Part shown: piece by piece, positions 45,544 to 56,339 of the stretch
How the letters are laid out: every line of letters begins with the position of its first letter
Position numbering within the stretch: the stretch's first letter is position 1
Source: Leptospira mtsangambouensis
GTDB lineage: Bacteria > Spirochaetota > Leptospiria > Leptospirales > Leptospiraceae
DNA length: 64,000 nucleotides
Direction of reading: 5' to 3'
Assembly: GCF_004770475.1 (NCBI RefSeq)
Contig: NZ_RQHK01000002.1
Span: forward strand, 970,001-1,034,000
Translations under genes and position numbers: made by a program
The notes under the pieces: generated by a model
Told to the model about the DNA's origin: nothing
Databases searched by the model: none
The model's input: only the letters and a program-made list of their open reading frames with translations

Positions 45544-47136
45544 TTATTTGGCTTTTCGGAACCGATTTTTTACAAGTTCTATCTTCTCATCCAAGAGGTC
45601 CCGGAATCGGAAATAAAAACCCAGTCGGCTACGGATGGAATCTGGTAATTTGGCATCTGTCCGTGAAATCATGATGTAGATGGAAAGTGTGGCAATGACA
45701 ATATTAGCCGACCAAGGTCCAACCCAATCAGGGACATTTTCTTTGTAAGAAATTCCAGAACCAAAAATAAAAAAAGTATAATAGATTAAAAGGAAAATGA
45801 CAGCAAGGGTAAAACTCATTCCTTTTCCCGAACGTTTGACAACCAAACCTAATGGAAAAGACAAAAAGAAAAAAATCTGGCAAGACAGAGGGGTTGCGAA
45901 CCGTTTATGGATTTCTACGTTGAAGCCAGTGAGTGTTTTTTTTGATTCATTGAGTAGTTCAGAAAGCTGAGTGAACAAGGCAAACTTTTGAGCCATTTCT
46001 TCTTGGTTACCGCTAGTTGCACCCATTAGTAACTCATACTTAAATTGTTCCACCATTTGTTTCAGGCCACCGACACCTTTGATCGATAACCCATATTCTT
46101 TCAGAATTTCCAATCCTGGAATGTTTTCTAAACCTTCCGATTCGATCGCATTACGTATTTCAATGAGCATAGGTAATGAAAATGTATCAGGCTTTACGTT
46201 GATACTCAGAGTTTTTGTATCTTTTTTAGCTGGAGTATTATAGTCCATTTCTCCATCCATAAAATTAGTAACTCCAATGGCATTCGTTTCTGTATCCCAC
46301 TCAATTACATAACCTTTTCGTAGACGAACAGACTTTTCATACTCTCCTGCTAAATTCTTTTTTTCAACTAACAAACCTTCTTTGGCATTGATGATTTGTA
46401 ACATACGAGATCCACCCATCGGAACAGCCAAATTATTTACCATAATAAAGTCAGTTCCATCTGCAGAGATCGCCCATTCGCGGATTTGAACGTTACTTAA
46501 ATTTCCATCCGCATCAATCCCACCAGAGTACATGGTTCTACCCTTTTCTGAAAAAAAGTCCTGGGTTTTGTCTCCGGAAAATTGGCCAGGTTGGATGGCG
46601 AGCAACGGATTGTATGTAGCAATCCAGTTATCAAAATCCTTCATCTTACGAGTGTTTTCTGGTCCGAGATAAAAATTCAAATACCCAACAATCAAAGTCA
46701 TTAGAAACCCAAAAACAAGAAAGTTGGAATATATATAAGGAAAAGAAACACCTGATGCCCGCATCGCAGTAATTTCAGAATCCCCAGACAAACGACCTGC
46801 CGCCATAATCCCTGACATAAGGCATGCCATAGGAATTGTCATTGGTAGTGTATTTCCAAAGACATATCCCATATAGTCCAAAAGACGAAAAAAATCGACA
46901 CCCTTTCCCACAAATAGTCCAATCATTTTCTGAATGGCCACTGCCATATAAATCATTGTAAAAAACGAAAGGGCAACAAGAAAGGGACTTAGGATTTCCT
47001 TTAGGATATAGATTCTTAGGATGGATGGTTTAAACCGCTTCCATCTTCCCAAACGATCTGTATCCACCATAAAACCCGGTGGTAAGTCATCTTTTGAAAA
47101 GACTCTTACAGTGCGAAGGTCAACTTGTTTAGCCAA
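45544..47136 (-). CDS. lptF: LptF/LptG-family permease
   Basis: A 530-residue YjgP/YjgQ permease, membrane part of the ABC machine that extracts lipopolysaccharide from the inner membrane. Transmembrane helices lie near 50-75, 95-120, 140-165 and in the last third (about 420-500), with the periplasmic beta-jellyroll domain between. [20 protein letters not shown] and [19 protein letters not shown] are typical. It cannot be told from sequence alone whether it is LptF or LptG; the family is certain. It starts 8 bases inside the end of miaB. Confidence 0.85.
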   Translation of the reverse strand: MAKQVDLRTVRVFSKDDLPPGFMVDTDRLGRWKRFKPSILRIYILKEILSPFLVALSFFTMIYMAVAIQKMIGLFVGKGVDFFRLLDYMGYVFGNTLPMTIPMACLMSGIMAAGRLSGDSEITAMRASGVSFPYIYSNFLVFGFLMTLIVGYLNFYLGPENTRKMKDFDNWIATYNPLLAIQPGQFSGDKTQDFFSEKGRTMYSGGIDADGNLSNVQIREWAISADGTDFIMVNNLAVPMGGSRMLQIINAKEGLLVEKKNLAGEYEKSVRLRKGYVIEWDTETNAIGVTNFMDGEMDYNTPAKKDTKTLSINVKPDTFSLPMLIEIRNAIESEGLENIPGLEILKEYGLSIKGVGGLKQMVEQFKYELLMGATSGNQEEMAQKFALFTQLSELLNESKKTLTGFNVEIHKRFATPLSCQIFFFLSFPLGLVVKRSGKGMSFTLAVIFLLIYYTFFIFGSGISYKENVPDWVGPWSANIVIATLSIYIMISRTDAKLPDSIRSRLGFYFRFRDLLDEKIELVKNRFRKAK

Positions 47137-48502
47137 CGAGTTTCCCTTTTAATGTTGCGCTAGTGGCAGATTCAACCAAAACATTTACTGTTTTTCCAAT
47201 CCAGTTTTCAGGATCGGTGGAATGTCCTTCTGGAATTGGGAATACAATCATTCGCCCACAATGGGAACGACCACAAAACTCAAGTTTCGATTTTTTGGAA
47301 GTATTCTCAACTAATACTGAAAACACGGTTCCAATCTTAGATTGGTTTTTTTCGAGCGAAATTTTTGTTTGTAGTTCAACAAGTTCAATCAAACGTTTAC
47401 TCTTTACTTCTTCTGGTACATCATCAATAAACTTTCGTTTTGCGATCGTACCTTCCCTTTCGGAGTATTTGAACATATAAGACATATCAAATTTAACTTT
47501 TTTAACGACTTCCAAGGTTTCCTGGAATTCTTCTTCCGTTTCACCTGGAAATCCAACAATAATGTCAGAAGTGATTCCAATATCAGGAATTCTACTTTGG
47601 ATGCTAGCGACTAAATCTAAATACTCTTCTTGGGTATAACTACGTTTCATATCCCGAAGCACTTTGGAACTTCCAGCTTGTAAAGGCATATGAATTTGAG
47701 AAGAGAACCTTTCTTCCTTTGCCATCAGGGAAATTAAATGATCTGGGAAGTCCTTGGGATGCGGGCTAGTAAATCGAACTCTTTCCACAGTTGTCTCTGC
47801 GAGAATTTTTTCAACAAGGCCACAGAAATCTGTACTTTCATATGAATAACTATTTACGTTTTGTCCAAGTAAGGTAATTTGTTTTACACCCATTACTTCT
47901 AGCTGTTGAATTTCTGTAATGATGGAGCCTGGTTCCCGACTTCTTTCTCTTCCTCTTGTATAAGGAACAACACAGAAAGTACAGAAATTATTACATCCTC
48001 TCATGATGGTTACAAAAGCTTGGATTCCGTTTACGACTTTGGGTTCCAATTCATCATAAGTCTCTGTTCGTGAAAGTCGAGTGAGTTGGACATCTCGCTC
48101 TCCTCCACGTATTTTTTGAATCAGTTCCGGTAAAGTTCGGTAATTATCTGGACCTACAATGAGATCGAGAGGAAGTTCTTGATGGAACAAATCTTCCCCT
48201 AAATTCTGTGCCATACACCCAAGAACGCCAATCACCAAGTTGGGATTTTTTTTCTTCAGGTAACCCAAAGACTGCAATCTTCCATAAATCTTTGCATGGG
48301 CATTTTCACGAACAGCGCAGGTATTTAAAAAAATAATATCGCTGTCTTCTACGGATTCCGTAGTTTCATATTTTTCTTTTCGAAAGAGCTCCTTGACGAT
48401 CCCGGTATCGTATTCGTTCATTTGGCACCCGTAGGTTTCCACATAGACCTTTCCGAGTTGGATTGTGTCCGTGGTTGAGGTTTCAGTCAAGGATGGGTTC
48501 AT
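47129..48502 (-). CDS. miaB: tRNA-2-methylthio-N6-isopentenyladenosine synthase MiaB
   Basis: A 457-residue radical SAM methylthiotransferase that adds a methylthio group to i6A37 of tRNA. The N-terminal MTTase domain has [25 protein letters not shown] and VLGCMAQ (three cluster cysteines); the radical SAM motif is [17 protein letters not shown]; a TRAM domain ends the protein. The frame is open to 48676, but ATG at 48502 fits family length; the ribosome site is unclear, with AAGGAG rather far upstream. It is divergent from, and its upstream frame overlaps, the J-like gene. Confidence 0.94.
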   Translation of the reverse strand: MNPSLTETSTTDTIQLGKVYVETYGCQMNEYDTGIVKELFRKEKYETTESVEDSDIIFLNTCAVRENAHAKIYGRLQSLGYLKKKNPNLVIGVLGCMAQNLGEDLFHQELPLDLIVGPDNYRTLPELIQKIRGGERDVQLTRLSRTETYDELEPKVVNGIQAFVTIMRGCNNFCTFCVVPYTRGRERSREPGSIITEIQQLEVMGVKQITLLGQNVNSYSYESTDFCGLVEKILAETTVERVRFTSPHPKDFPDHLISLMAKEERFSSQIHMPLQAGSSKVLRDMKRSYTQEEYLDLVASIQSRIPDIGITSDIIVGFPGETEEEFQETLEVVKKVKFDMSYMFKYSEREGTIAKRKFIDDVPEEVKSKRLIELVELQTKISLEKNQSKIGTVFSVLVENTSKKSKLEFCGRSHCGRMIVFPIPEGHSTDPENWIGKTVNVLVESATSATLKGKLVG

Positions 48503-48565
48503 AATGATATGTTTTTCCAGAAAATCTCCTTGTAAAGCAAAGAAGATGGGTACGAAAAGGTGTAT

Positions 48566-49165
48566 ATGGCTTGGACAAAAAAAGAAACCTTCTACGAAAT
48601 TTTGGGGGTGAAGAAAGAATCCACAATTGAGACCATCGAAGCCATTTATCAAAAGGAATTGGAGTTCTGGGAACATTTACAAGGACCAGGGAGTCCTGAG
48701 GCCAGGGACAAAATTCTCGAATTGACAAGGGCCTATTTGACCCTCAGTGATCCCAAAAAAAGAAAGGAATACGATTCAGAACTCGACTTTGAATTTGTGC
48801 TTTTGGATGGAAAGGCAAAGGACCCAGAAATGGAAGAAGCCTACGACCAATACAGGTTAAACCACAACAAAACCTATCAAGAAATTCTTGGTGAATTTAC
48901 ACGATTTCGTGAGGAGATGGGAGATACACTTTGGATTCTAAAAAAAACCACTATCTATATGGTTTTGAATTTGCTTGTATATTCAGGATTTGTTCTTTCC
49001 CACTCTCTTTTACTGGAAACTGAAAAAACCGAAAAGTTATGGTTAGATTCTGTTTCCGGTTGGGGCTCTGGAATTTTTCTTGTCCTCAGTGCCCTCGGAT
49101 ATCTATTTTTCCGTTTCCATTTTCTCAGTAAGGAATTAGAAAAACGAAAACAAAAAAGAAACTAA
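48566..49165 (+). CDS. J-like domain membrane protein without the HPD motif
   Basis: A 199-residue protein whose first 70 residues follow a DnaJ domain ([22 protein letters not shown], then [20 protein letters not shown]). At the place of the essential His-Pro-Asp it reads Glu-His-Leu (36-38), so it should not activate DnaK in the normal way. Two transmembrane helices lie near 130-152 and 162-186. ATG at 48566 with AAGG five bases ahead is preferred to GTG at 48560. It may dock DnaK-like partners or other proteins to the membrane; its ends overlap both minus-strand neighbours' regions. Confidence 0.78.
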   Translation: MAWTKKETFYEILGVKKESTIETIEAIYQKELEFWEHLQGPGSPEARDKILELTRAYLTLSDPKKRKEYDSELDFEFVLLDGKAKDPEMEEAYDQYRLNHNKTYQEILGEFTRFREEMGDTLWILKKTTIYMVLNLLVYSGFVLSHSLLLETEKTEKLWLDSVSGWGSGIFLVLSALGYLFFRFHFLSKELEKRKQKRN

Positions 49166-50298
49166 CGAACTTCTTTTGGGAAAAGAATTGGTAATAAATT
49201 CGGAAAACAAGCTCCACTCAAATGGAGAGAATCCACAAAGTCTTTACAAACCCAACGAGGATCCACATTGGGATCTACCACTGTGAATTTAGAATTGGGA
49301 ACTTCTTTTGCCTTTTCCACTGCCTTTATAATCTCAGAATTAAAATTCTCTAAAAGCCCATCCCTAGACATACGTTTTCTTAAAGCATCAGAAACAGCAG
49401 GGAAATAGATGATTACAGGAATTCCTGTCCCCTCTAAGAGCTGAAGCATCTTCTTAAAAAAATATACTTGAGTGGGAGCAAGGGACTGGCCCCTTAAATA
49501 CTGGTTGTACATGGCTTCCGCATCTCGTTCTAAAAACACATCCATATTCGCAAACTTGATTTCGTTTGGCAAAGCTCCAAACTTCACCCGATTCACCATT
49601 TTGATTTTATCAATATAGTTACGTTTATGATCTTTACCAGTGATTCCAACAGACATACCAGGAAAAAAGCCAACTTCAATTTCTTTGTTATTTGCTTTAA
49701 TTGCAGTAGGATCAAGTGGGTATTTGTACAAAGCAAAAAGTTTCTTTAAAAAATAAACTTCTACTTCGTCAGTTGAAAAACCATTCGCATTGGAAGCCCA
49801 AGGATTTTTATTTTTGGCTCTGTATAAATCAATATGACTTAATACATAACCATTATCATACGAGCCGTTTAAAGAATAATCAATTGCAGACTGAGAGAAT
49901 AAAAGAGGATCCACCTCAATGAGAACATACCGCAACGGTAACTTTGAATTAAGAGTTCGTTCTAACCAATAAGCTTGGAAACTGGGTGGGCCAAAAGGTG
50001 CCGCAAAATTAAAGGAATTTGTATTGGGAAAAAATGATTCCAACATATCCGAATCAAATTCACCTGAACGGGAACTACCCAAAATCAAACCAATTTGTTT
50101 GGAAGGATTCTTTTGTTGTTCCGCAAGCATTACCTCAAAAAGGTCTTCTTTTAATTCATAAAACTTTCTTTCAATTTTTTTCCAACTATATGTGTTTTCA
50201 ACAATTACAGGTAAAAAGAAAATTTTATCCAAAAGGAATAATGCCAAAGCCAAAAGGATAGGATACAAAACGACTGGAAATTTAAATTTTGAATTCAT
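49162..50298 (-). CDS. DUF1574/SGNH-like protein, partner of the MBOAT acyltransferase
   Basis: A 378-residue protein with an N-terminal membrane anchor (about 8-28) and an extracytoplasmic domain starting with GLILGSSRSGEFDSDML, a variant of the first SGNH-hydrolase block, and ending with a DSLHLSGACF block that supplies the Asp-x-x-His-type residues. DUF1574 proteins are expanded in Leptospira. In AlgI/AlgJ-like systems such a protein transfers the acyl group to a polysaccharide outside. It starts two bases after the MBOAT stop, so the two surely act together. Confidence 0.82.
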   Translation of the reverse strand: MNSKFKFPVVLYPILLALALFLLDKIFFLPVIVENTYSWKKIERKFYELKEDLFEVMLAEQQKNPSKQIGLILGSSRSGEFDSDMLESFFPNTNSFNFAAPFGPPSFQAYWLERTLNSKLPLRYVLIEVDPLLFSQSAIDYSLNGSYDNGYVLSHIDLYRAKNKNPWASNANGFSTDEVEVYFLKKLFALYKYPLDPTAIKANNKEIEVGFFPGMSVGITGKDHKRNYIDKIKMVNRVKFGALPNEIKFANMDVFLERDAEAMYNQYLRGQSLAPTQVYFFKKMLQLLEGTGIPVIIYFPAVSDALRKRMSRDGLLENFNSEIIKAVEKAKEVPNSKFTVVDPNVDPRWVCKDFVDSLHLSGACFPNLLPILFPKEVR

Positions 50299-50299
50299 A

Positions 50300-51724
50300 T
50301 TAAAATTGGAAGTAAATAAATTCCGTTCCTCCCGGTGCTAAATAACCCAATAAGATGGTAACAACCAATGAAAATAACAGCAGAAAACTAACAGAAGTTT
50401 TGGTTGACCAATTCTCGCGAGGAAAACTTGGTTTCGTTTGTATATAGTTGAGCAAAAAAGTAAGAGCCAAACTATAAACAATCAGCTCCATTTTATTGGT
50501 TCGTTCCCCAGAAGCTCCCGTGAACGCCCTTCCATACATGGTCAAAGCATTATGAACACTTGGGGCATTAAAAAATGGAATGGTAAAAACAAAAAAACAG
50601 AATCCATAGATAATTCCCAAACCTTGCTTCCAATATGGGGTTACCAGAGTTTTGTCGGTTTTCCGAATGAGCTCCCATTTTCTTTCCACACTTAACATCA
50701 AACCGTGCAAAAATCCCCAGATAATAAAAGTAAAATTAGCTCCATGCCAGAATCCAGCAAGTGTAAAGGTAACAATTAAATTTAAGTAACCGCGATACTC
50801 AGATACCCTTGAACCACCTAACGGAAAATAAATATAGTCTTTAATCCAAGTAGCAAGCGTCATGTGCCATCGAGTCCAAAGTTCTCGGACGGAACGTGAT
50901 AGATATGGAGCATGAAAGTTTTCCGGTAAATTGATACCTAAAAGTTTCCCAAGTCCCCTAGCTAAATCCGTATAACCACTGAAATCACAAAAGACTCTTG
51001 CCGCATAACCGAACCAGGCGATAAAATTCGTTAAACCATCATACTGGTCCGGATTTTGAAAAATTGGTTCGATCACTGGTGAAAGGTTGTCGGCAATAAC
51101 AACCTTTTTGAATAAACCAAGAAAAACTAAATAATAACCTTCAAAGAGTTGTTCTTTCTTTGCATTCCAAACTTCTAATTGGTAAAAAAATTCTCCGTGA
51201 CGAACAATGGGTCCTGCCACCAACTGTGGGAAAAAAAAGATAAAAAGTGCAAATTGGAAAAAGTTTGGATTCTCTTCAGCTGTCCCTCTTTTGATGTCGA
51301 TGGTATAGGCAACCATTTGGAAGGTATAAAAACTGATCGCAAGAGGTAAAGTGATGGAATCAACACCGAATTGGGAGTTTAAAAAACTTTGGATGGATTC
51401 GGGAGCAAAAAACAAACTTCCTGTGAGTTGAAAAAATAAAGCCCAAAGAAAATAAAAATATTTAAATAAAAATAAATTTCCAAAGTTAACAAATAGAGAA
51501 ACAGGATAGCAAAAGGAGGATTTATTTTTCAGAATTTGTTTATTAAAAAAATGATTTAACAAAACAATCGAAAGAAAGTGAAAAGCAAATGGAATTGACC
51601 AAGCTGCATAAAAAGCAAAAGAGGCCAAAAACAAAAACCCCAAGCGGAATTTGCCGCGAAAGACCCAGTGTAAACAATACACGACAAGAAAGAACAAAAG
51701 AAAACTAAGGGACGTAAATTTCAT
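50300..51724 (-). CDS. MBOAT-family O-acyltransferase
   Basis: A 474-residue polytopic membrane protein of the AlgI/DltB family. The family signature SVRELWTRWHMTLATWIKDY and the catalytic histidine in AGFWHGANFTFIIWG are present, among about ten transmembrane helices. It moves acyl (usually acetyl) groups across the inner membrane for O-acylation of exported polysaccharide or LPS. It is followed immediately by the DUF1574 partner; the polymer acylated is not identifiable here. Confidence 0.92.
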   Translation of the reverse strand: MKFTSLSFLLFFLVVYCLHWVFRGKFRLGFLFLASFAFYAAWSIPFAFHFLSIVLLNHFFNKQILKNKSSFCYPVSLFVNFGNLFLFKYFYFLWALFFQLTGSLFFAPESIQSFLNSQFGVDSITLPLAISFYTFQMVAYTIDIKRGTAEENPNFFQFALFIFFFPQLVAGPIVRHGEFFYQLEVWNAKKEQLFEGYYLVFLGLFKKVVIADNLSPVIEPIFQNPDQYDGLTNFIAWFGYAARVFCDFSGYTDLARGLGKLLGINLPENFHAPYLSRSVRELWTRWHMTLATWIKDYIYFPLGGSRVSEYRGYLNLIVTFTLAGFWHGANFTFIIWGFLHGLMLSVERKWELIRKTDKTLVTPYWKQGLGIIYGFCFFVFTIPFFNAPSVHNALTMYGRAFTGASGERTNKMELIVYSLALTFLLNYIQTKPSFPRENWSTKTSVSFLLLFSLVVTILLGYLAPGGTEFIYFQF

Positions 51725-51749
51725 TTTAAGATTTCACCAATATTATTGA

Positions 51750-52931
51750 TCATATATCCCCATCAACCTGAATCACAAGCCCCTTTAGGTATTCTCCTTC
51801 CGGATGAAAGACAGAATATGCGTGGTCCGGGCTTTGGGTAAGATGGTGCAAAATTCTAACGCTCTTTTTGGCATCCTTGGCAGCACCGAAAACAATTTTT
51901 TTGAAGAGATCAAAGGAAATATGCTGTGAACAAGAAAAGGTAAAAATGAGCCCCCCAGATTTTATTTTGGACATGGCCCTCATATTGATGTCCTTGTAAC
52001 CTCGGCTAGCCTGGTTGACTGTACTTATACTTTTCGTAAATGCTGGAGGATCCAAAATGATTAAATCATAAAAATTGGAATCCATAGTCTTTAGATAATC
52101 GAAACTATCTAAAATCAAACTTTTGTGTTTTTCAGACTGCTGTTTTAAGTTAATTCCGTTTAGTTCTAGATTTCTTTCACAAAGTTCAATTGCCTGTTTC
52201 GATATATCTAAACTATGAACAGATTTTGCTCCAGCTAATAATGCATAAACAGAAAAAGCTCCAGAATAGGCAAAGGTATTTAAAATTATACGATCCTTTG
52301 CATAACGAGATACCAATGCTCGATTGTCTCTTTGGTCTAAAAAAAATCCTGTTTTTTGTCCCTTCGTAATGTCAGCAATGAACTTGAATCCATGTTCAGT
52401 AAATTCAGGTTCTGTTTCTGTTCCCTTATGAAAAATAAAATCTCCGCCAACTTTATCATCTGATTTTTCACGTCTTTCTAAAATGGTTTTGAAACCTTTT
52501 TGAGATAAAAATGAAACCAAAGATTCACATAGACCCATAGCCCCTGGTGTTTTTAGCTGCATAACAGCTGTTTCATGGTAGCAATCGACAACTACACCAG
52601 GTACTCCATCGCCTTCTGAATGAAAAAGACGAAATCCAGTTGTTTCTTTGGGGAGAAGCGATCTTTTGGATTGATAAATAGCGTTCCATTTTTCAATCCA
52701 AAATGATTCTTCACTTCCATTTTTCAATTCTTCAAAAGAGAACAAACGAATACGAATTTGGCTTTTGGGATCATAATGTCCCCAGGCTAAAAAAACACCT
52801 GATGATGATTCCACTCGTACAATGGAACCGGAAGGCAATCCCTTTTCTTCTGAAGCTATGGCTCCCGAAAATATCCAAGGATGAAAATTTAATACTGCTT
52901 TTTCTTTATTCTTTTTTAATCGAATGACCAT
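51750..52931 (-). CDS. RlmI-like class I rRNA cytosine methyltransferase
   Basis: A 393-residue enzyme with an N-terminal PUA domain (about 3-75: VIRLKKNKEKAVLNFHPWIFSGAI, then SSGVFLAWGHYDPKSQIRIRLF) and a Rossmann methyltransferase core with FLDQRDNRALV, VLNTFAYSGAFSVYAL and ILDPPAFTKS. This is the architecture of RlmI, which makes m5C in 23S rRNA. ATG at 52931 fits the family start better than 52973. It is divergent from the sensor phosphatase gene, with 30-54 bases between starts. Confidence 0.87.
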   Translation of the reverse strand: MVIRLKKNKEKAVLNFHPWIFSGAIASEEKGLPSGSIVRVESSSGVFLAWGHYDPKSQIRIRLFSFEELKNGSEESFWIEKWNAIYQSKRSLLPKETTGFRLFHSEGDGVPGVVVDCYHETAVMQLKTPGAMGLCESLVSFLSQKGFKTILERREKSDDKVGGDFIFHKGTETEPEFTEHGFKFIADITKGQKTGFFLDQRDNRALVSRYAKDRIILNTFAYSGAFSVYALLAGAKSVHSLDISKQAIELCERNLELNGINLKQQSEKHKSLILDSFDYLKTMDSNFYDLIILDPPAFTKSISTVNQASRGYKDINMRAMSKIKSGGLIFTFSCSQHISFDLFKKIVFGAAKDAKKSVRILHHLTQSPDHAYSVFHPEGEYLKGLVIQVDGDI

Positions 52932-52961
52932 TTTGAATCCATTTGGAAACATTACAGAGTT

Positions 52962-55511
52962 ATGAACGTTCAAGTTCGTTTATATATGATAAAATCGATT
53001 CTCATTTTTCTTGTCTTTTCTTTTTCCCTACTTCATTCCCAAACATTACCGAATTCTACTACAAAAACCAATGAAAATGATATTGTTTCACTCGATACCA
53101 ATCAAAATGATCCCGATTCCTTTTGGTATATGAATGAAGACGAATTGAGCGAAGAAGAAATCCAATCCATTACAGAGTCAAATTTCAAAACGAAAGCATG
53201 GAAACAAATCGCAGTTCCAGGAAATCTTTATCAAAATAAAGAAAACTATGCTACAAAGAAAATTGTCACACTAGCAAAATGGGTTCAGTTTCCTGAGGAT
53301 TCAACTAAACAATTAAGTTTTCGCCTAGGAGTGATCAATGATAGGGACAGGACGTATTTAAACGGGAAATTGATAGGTCAAACAGGAGAATGGAATGCAA
53401 CGGAACCACAAGCATATGACAAGTTACGATTTTACAATATTCCCTCTCAACTCATTCAGTATGGGAAAAAAAATCTTTTATTAATTAAAATCCAACCTTA
53501 TTTCGGAAACTCTGGTGGGATCGAACAAGATGAGACCCTACTTGGACCCACAGATAAAGTCAACGCACGGTTTTACAAAGACGAATTTATTAAGTTACTA
53601 TTTCTGACGATTTATTCTACAGTCGGAGGTTACTTTCTCTTTTTGTTTATTCGAAGAAGAAAAGATAGAGAAAATTTGTTTTTTGCATTATTTTCCTTCT
53701 CGTTCGTTATTTATAATTTCTTAAGAAACCAACTAAAGTATGAATTTGATTTTTCATTTTTAGAAATGAAAAAATTGGAATACATGACAATTCTATTACT
53801 CATACCATTCATGTATCATTTTCTTCGCACCTTATTCGAAGAAAAATACCATATCCTTGGTAAAATTTTAGATGGAATTCAACTTGTTTGTTTTATCTAT
53901 TTTGCGCTGACTCATAACATAGAAACGTTTAGTTTTTTACTGACTAACTTCATCCAACCAACCTGGGTTTTATATGTTATACTAATTTTTGCGATTCTTT
54001 TCAAAAACCTAAAGAAAAAAGAGAGAAGAGCATTTTATATTACCATCGGGCTTACGATCGTTCTTTTTGCAGCAGTCGTTGACACAGCCACTAATCGTAA
54101 TTACTGGGTGTTCCCACGAATTATGGGATATACATTTCTTGTTTTCAATATTTCTCTTGCGATCATTCTCGCAAATTCATTTGTAAAACTAAATGAGGAA
54201 GTAGAAGATTTAAATAAAAACTTAGAAAAAAAAGTAGAAGAAAGAACTGACGCCTTAAATGAATCACTAAACCAATTACAAATTCTAAAAGAAAAACAAG
54301 ATGGTGATTACTTTTTAACATCCCTTCTCATCCATCCACTTGCACGCATCGATAACCATATTCCAGAGATTCATATTGAAACCTATGTGAACCAAAAGAA
54401 AAAATTTCAATTTCGAGGCAAAGACGGAGAAATTGGCGGCGACATCTGTATTGTTGGTACTGTGCATTTGGAATTAGGAGAATATACTGTTTTTGCCAAT
54501 GGAGATGCAATGGGAAAATCAATCCAAGGTGCAGGCGGCGCATTGGTCTTAGGCGTTGTATTCCAAGCAGTACTTTCCCGAGCAAAATCCAGTTATACTA
54601 AATCAAGACCACCAGAACTTTGGCTAAAAGATTTATACGTGGAACTACAATCTGTATTTGTTAGTTTTGATGGATCAATGTTGTCTAGTGTTGTCCTTGG
54701 GATGGTCGCAAAAGATGGATTTGTTTACTATATCAATGCAGAACATCCTTGGAGTATTCTCTATAGAGATGGAGTTGCTTCATTTATTGAAACAGAACTA
54801 TCCATGAGAAAACTCGGCTTTCCCAAAAACGACCATTACTTTCAAATCAAAACCTTTGCGCTAGAACCAGGAGATACTTTACTCATTGGTTCGGATGGAA
54901 GAGACGACATCGGATTTATCCAAGAGGAAAACGGCACAAGAATTATCAACGAAGATGAAACATTAATTTTACGTTTTGTGGAACGTTCTAAGTCAGATCT
55001 CACTAATTTGGTTTATGAAATCGAAACAAATGGAGAAATCACTGATGACCTATCATTTCTAAAAATAGAATATTCTCCAAAAAACAGAAGGATGTCACTC
55101 CCTGACTTTGTCAAAAAAGAATATATAGAAATCAAAACAAAAGCAAAACAAGAGAAATATGAATTCGCATTGGAACAATTAGAAACTCTTAAGGAAAAAT
55201 TCCCTCACCCAAATTTTTATGCATTTGCAGGGAAATTGTATTATCAGTTGAAAAATTGGGGAGAAGCCATTCGAAATTTTAAACTGGCGACAAATGAAAA
55301 TCCAAATAGAGAAGACTATCTCTATCTGACAGCTAAAACCTTATTCAAAAACAATCAAACACAAGAAGCTGTGATTTGGAGCGAACGACTGTTTTTAAGA
55401 AATAAGTTTCACAAGCAGAATACAATATTGTTTCTGCATCTGCTTGATTTAACAAAGAATATAGACAAAAAAGAGTTTTATTTAGAATTTTTAACCGCGG
55501 AAAAAGTATAA
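52962..55511 (+). CDS. 7TMR-DISM sensor SpoIIE-type phosphatase with C-terminal TPR
   Basis: An 849-residue receptor phosphatase. After a signal peptide (ILIFLVFSFSLLHSQ) an extracytoplasmic jelly-roll domain (about 50-205, with YLNGKLIGQTGEW) precedes seven transmembrane helices (about 215-410), a coiled coil (420-450), the SpoIIE phosphatase domain (about 470-695, GGDICIVG, ANGDAMGKSIQGAGGAL, GSDGRDDIGF, DDLSFLKI) and a TPR tail (about 710-849). It would sense a ligand outside and switch a partner protein inside. ATG at 52962 or 52986 are both possible; neither has a strong ribosome site. The TPR tail on a phosphatase is unusual. Confidence 0.87.
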   Translation: MNVQVRLYMIKSILIFLVFSFSLLHSQTLPNSTTKTNENDIVSLDTNQNDPDSFWYMNEDELSEEEIQSITESNFKTKAWKQIAVPGNLYQNKENYATKKIVTLAKWVQFPEDSTKQLSFRLGVINDRDRTYLNGKLIGQTGEWNATEPQAYDKLRFYNIPSQLIQYGKKNLLLIKIQPYFGNSGGIEQDETLLGPTDKVNARFYKDEFIKLLFLTIYSTVGGYFLFLFIRRRKDRENLFFALFSFSFVIYNFLRNQLKYEFDFSFLEMKKLEYMTILLLIPFMYHFLRTLFEEKYHILGKILDGIQLVCFIYFALTHNIETFSFLLTNFIQPTWVLYVILIFAILFKNLKKKERRAFYITIGLTIVLFAAVVDTATNRNYWVFPRIMGYTFLVFNISLAIILANSFVKLNEEVEDLNKNLEKKVEERTDALNESLNQLQILKEKQDGDYFLTSLLIHPLARIDNHIPEIHIETYVNQKKKFQFRGKDGEIGGDICIVGTVHLELGEYTVFANGDAMGKSIQGAGGALVLGVVFQAVLSRAKSSYTKSRPPELWLKDLYVELQSVFVSFDGSMLSSVVLGMVAKDGFVYYINAEHPWSILYRDGVASFIETELSMRKLGFPKNDHYFQIKTFALEPGDTLLIGSDGRDDIGFIQEENGTRIINEDETLILRFVERSKSDLTNLVYEIETNGEITDDLSFLKIEYSPKNRRMSLPDFVKKEYIEIKTKAKQEKYEFALEQLETLKEKFPHPNFYAFAGKLYYQLKNWGEAIRNFKLATNENPNREDYLYLTAKTLFKNNQTQEAVIWSERLFLRNKFHKQNTILFLHLLDLTKNIDKKEFYLEFLTAEKV

Positions 55512-56330
55512 AACAACAAGGAGTCCAAGTAGAATTCTATAGATTCCGAAGGACAAAAAACTCCTTCTGCGGATAAAGGCCATAAACAATCGAATGATAA
55601 AGTAACAAATTACAAAAGAAACTATACTACCAAAAAAAAGAAGGCCAATGGTCTCCGAATTCAAAATGGCTCGGTGTTTGTAAAGTTTATAAATACCAGC
55701 AAGAGTTAAGACGGGAATCGCAAGAAAAAAAGAAAACTCAGCAGAGTCTTTTTTCGAAACACCAAGTGTCCTTGCAGTGATGATTGTTGCTGCTGACCTT
55801 GAAACACCAGGTATCAAAGCGAAACATTGGAAAAGACCAACAAGTATAGACTCCTTCATCCCAATGATCCGACCATCTCCTTCGTCATAATGTTTCAATT
55901 CTACAAACACCATCACAAGACCTCCCACAAACCAAGAAAGTCCAAGGATTAAAAGAAGATCAGGTCTCATTTTAATTTGGTCTAATACGTTTTTAAACAA
56001 AAAACCGAGAATGAGGATAGGAAGGATCCCAACAATTAAATTGCGATAGAATTCAAATCCAGACTTATCATCGGTAGTTTTGGTTACAAATTGAACGGCA
56101 GTTTTGGTATGTTTCCATAAAACTTTGAAATACAATACTACAACAGAAAGTATTGCACCTGTTTGTATGAATATATCAAACAAATCCTCAAAGGCTTCAT
56201 GATCAATTGTAAGGTTTTCAAAAGGAAAAAAGTAACTAAAAAGAAAAAGATGTCCTGTAGAAGAAACGGGAAGGAATTCCGTGGCAGCTTCAATGATGCC
56301 ACGGAGAAACGCATTTAAAGTATTGTCCAT
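55491..56330 (-). CDS. uppP: Undecaprenyl-diphosphate phosphatase
   Basis: A 279-residue integral membrane phosphatase that recycles the lipid carrier of peptidoglycan and O-antigen synthesis and gives bacitracin tolerance. The two family motifs are clear: GIIEAATEFLPVSSTGHL near the N-terminus and PGVSRSAATI near residue 175. About eight transmembrane helices. It follows the lipoprotein gene by 9 bases, and its end overlaps the phosphatase gene by 21 bases. Confidence 0.96.
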   Translation of the reverse strand: MDNTLNAFLRGIIEAATEFLPVSSTGHLFLFSYFFPFENLTIDHEAFEDLFDIFIQTGAILSVVVLYFKVLWKHTKTAVQFVTKTTDDKSGFEFYRNLIVGILPILILGFLFKNVLDQIKMRPDLLLILGLSWFVGGLVMVFVELKHYDEGDGRIIGMKESILVGLFQCFALIPGVSRSAATIITARTLGVSKKDSAEFSFFLAIPVLTLAGIYKLYKHRAILNSETIGLLFFGSIVSFVICYFIIRLFMAFIRRRSFLSFGIYRILLGLLVVLYFFRG

Positions 56331-56339
56331 TCCGACTTA

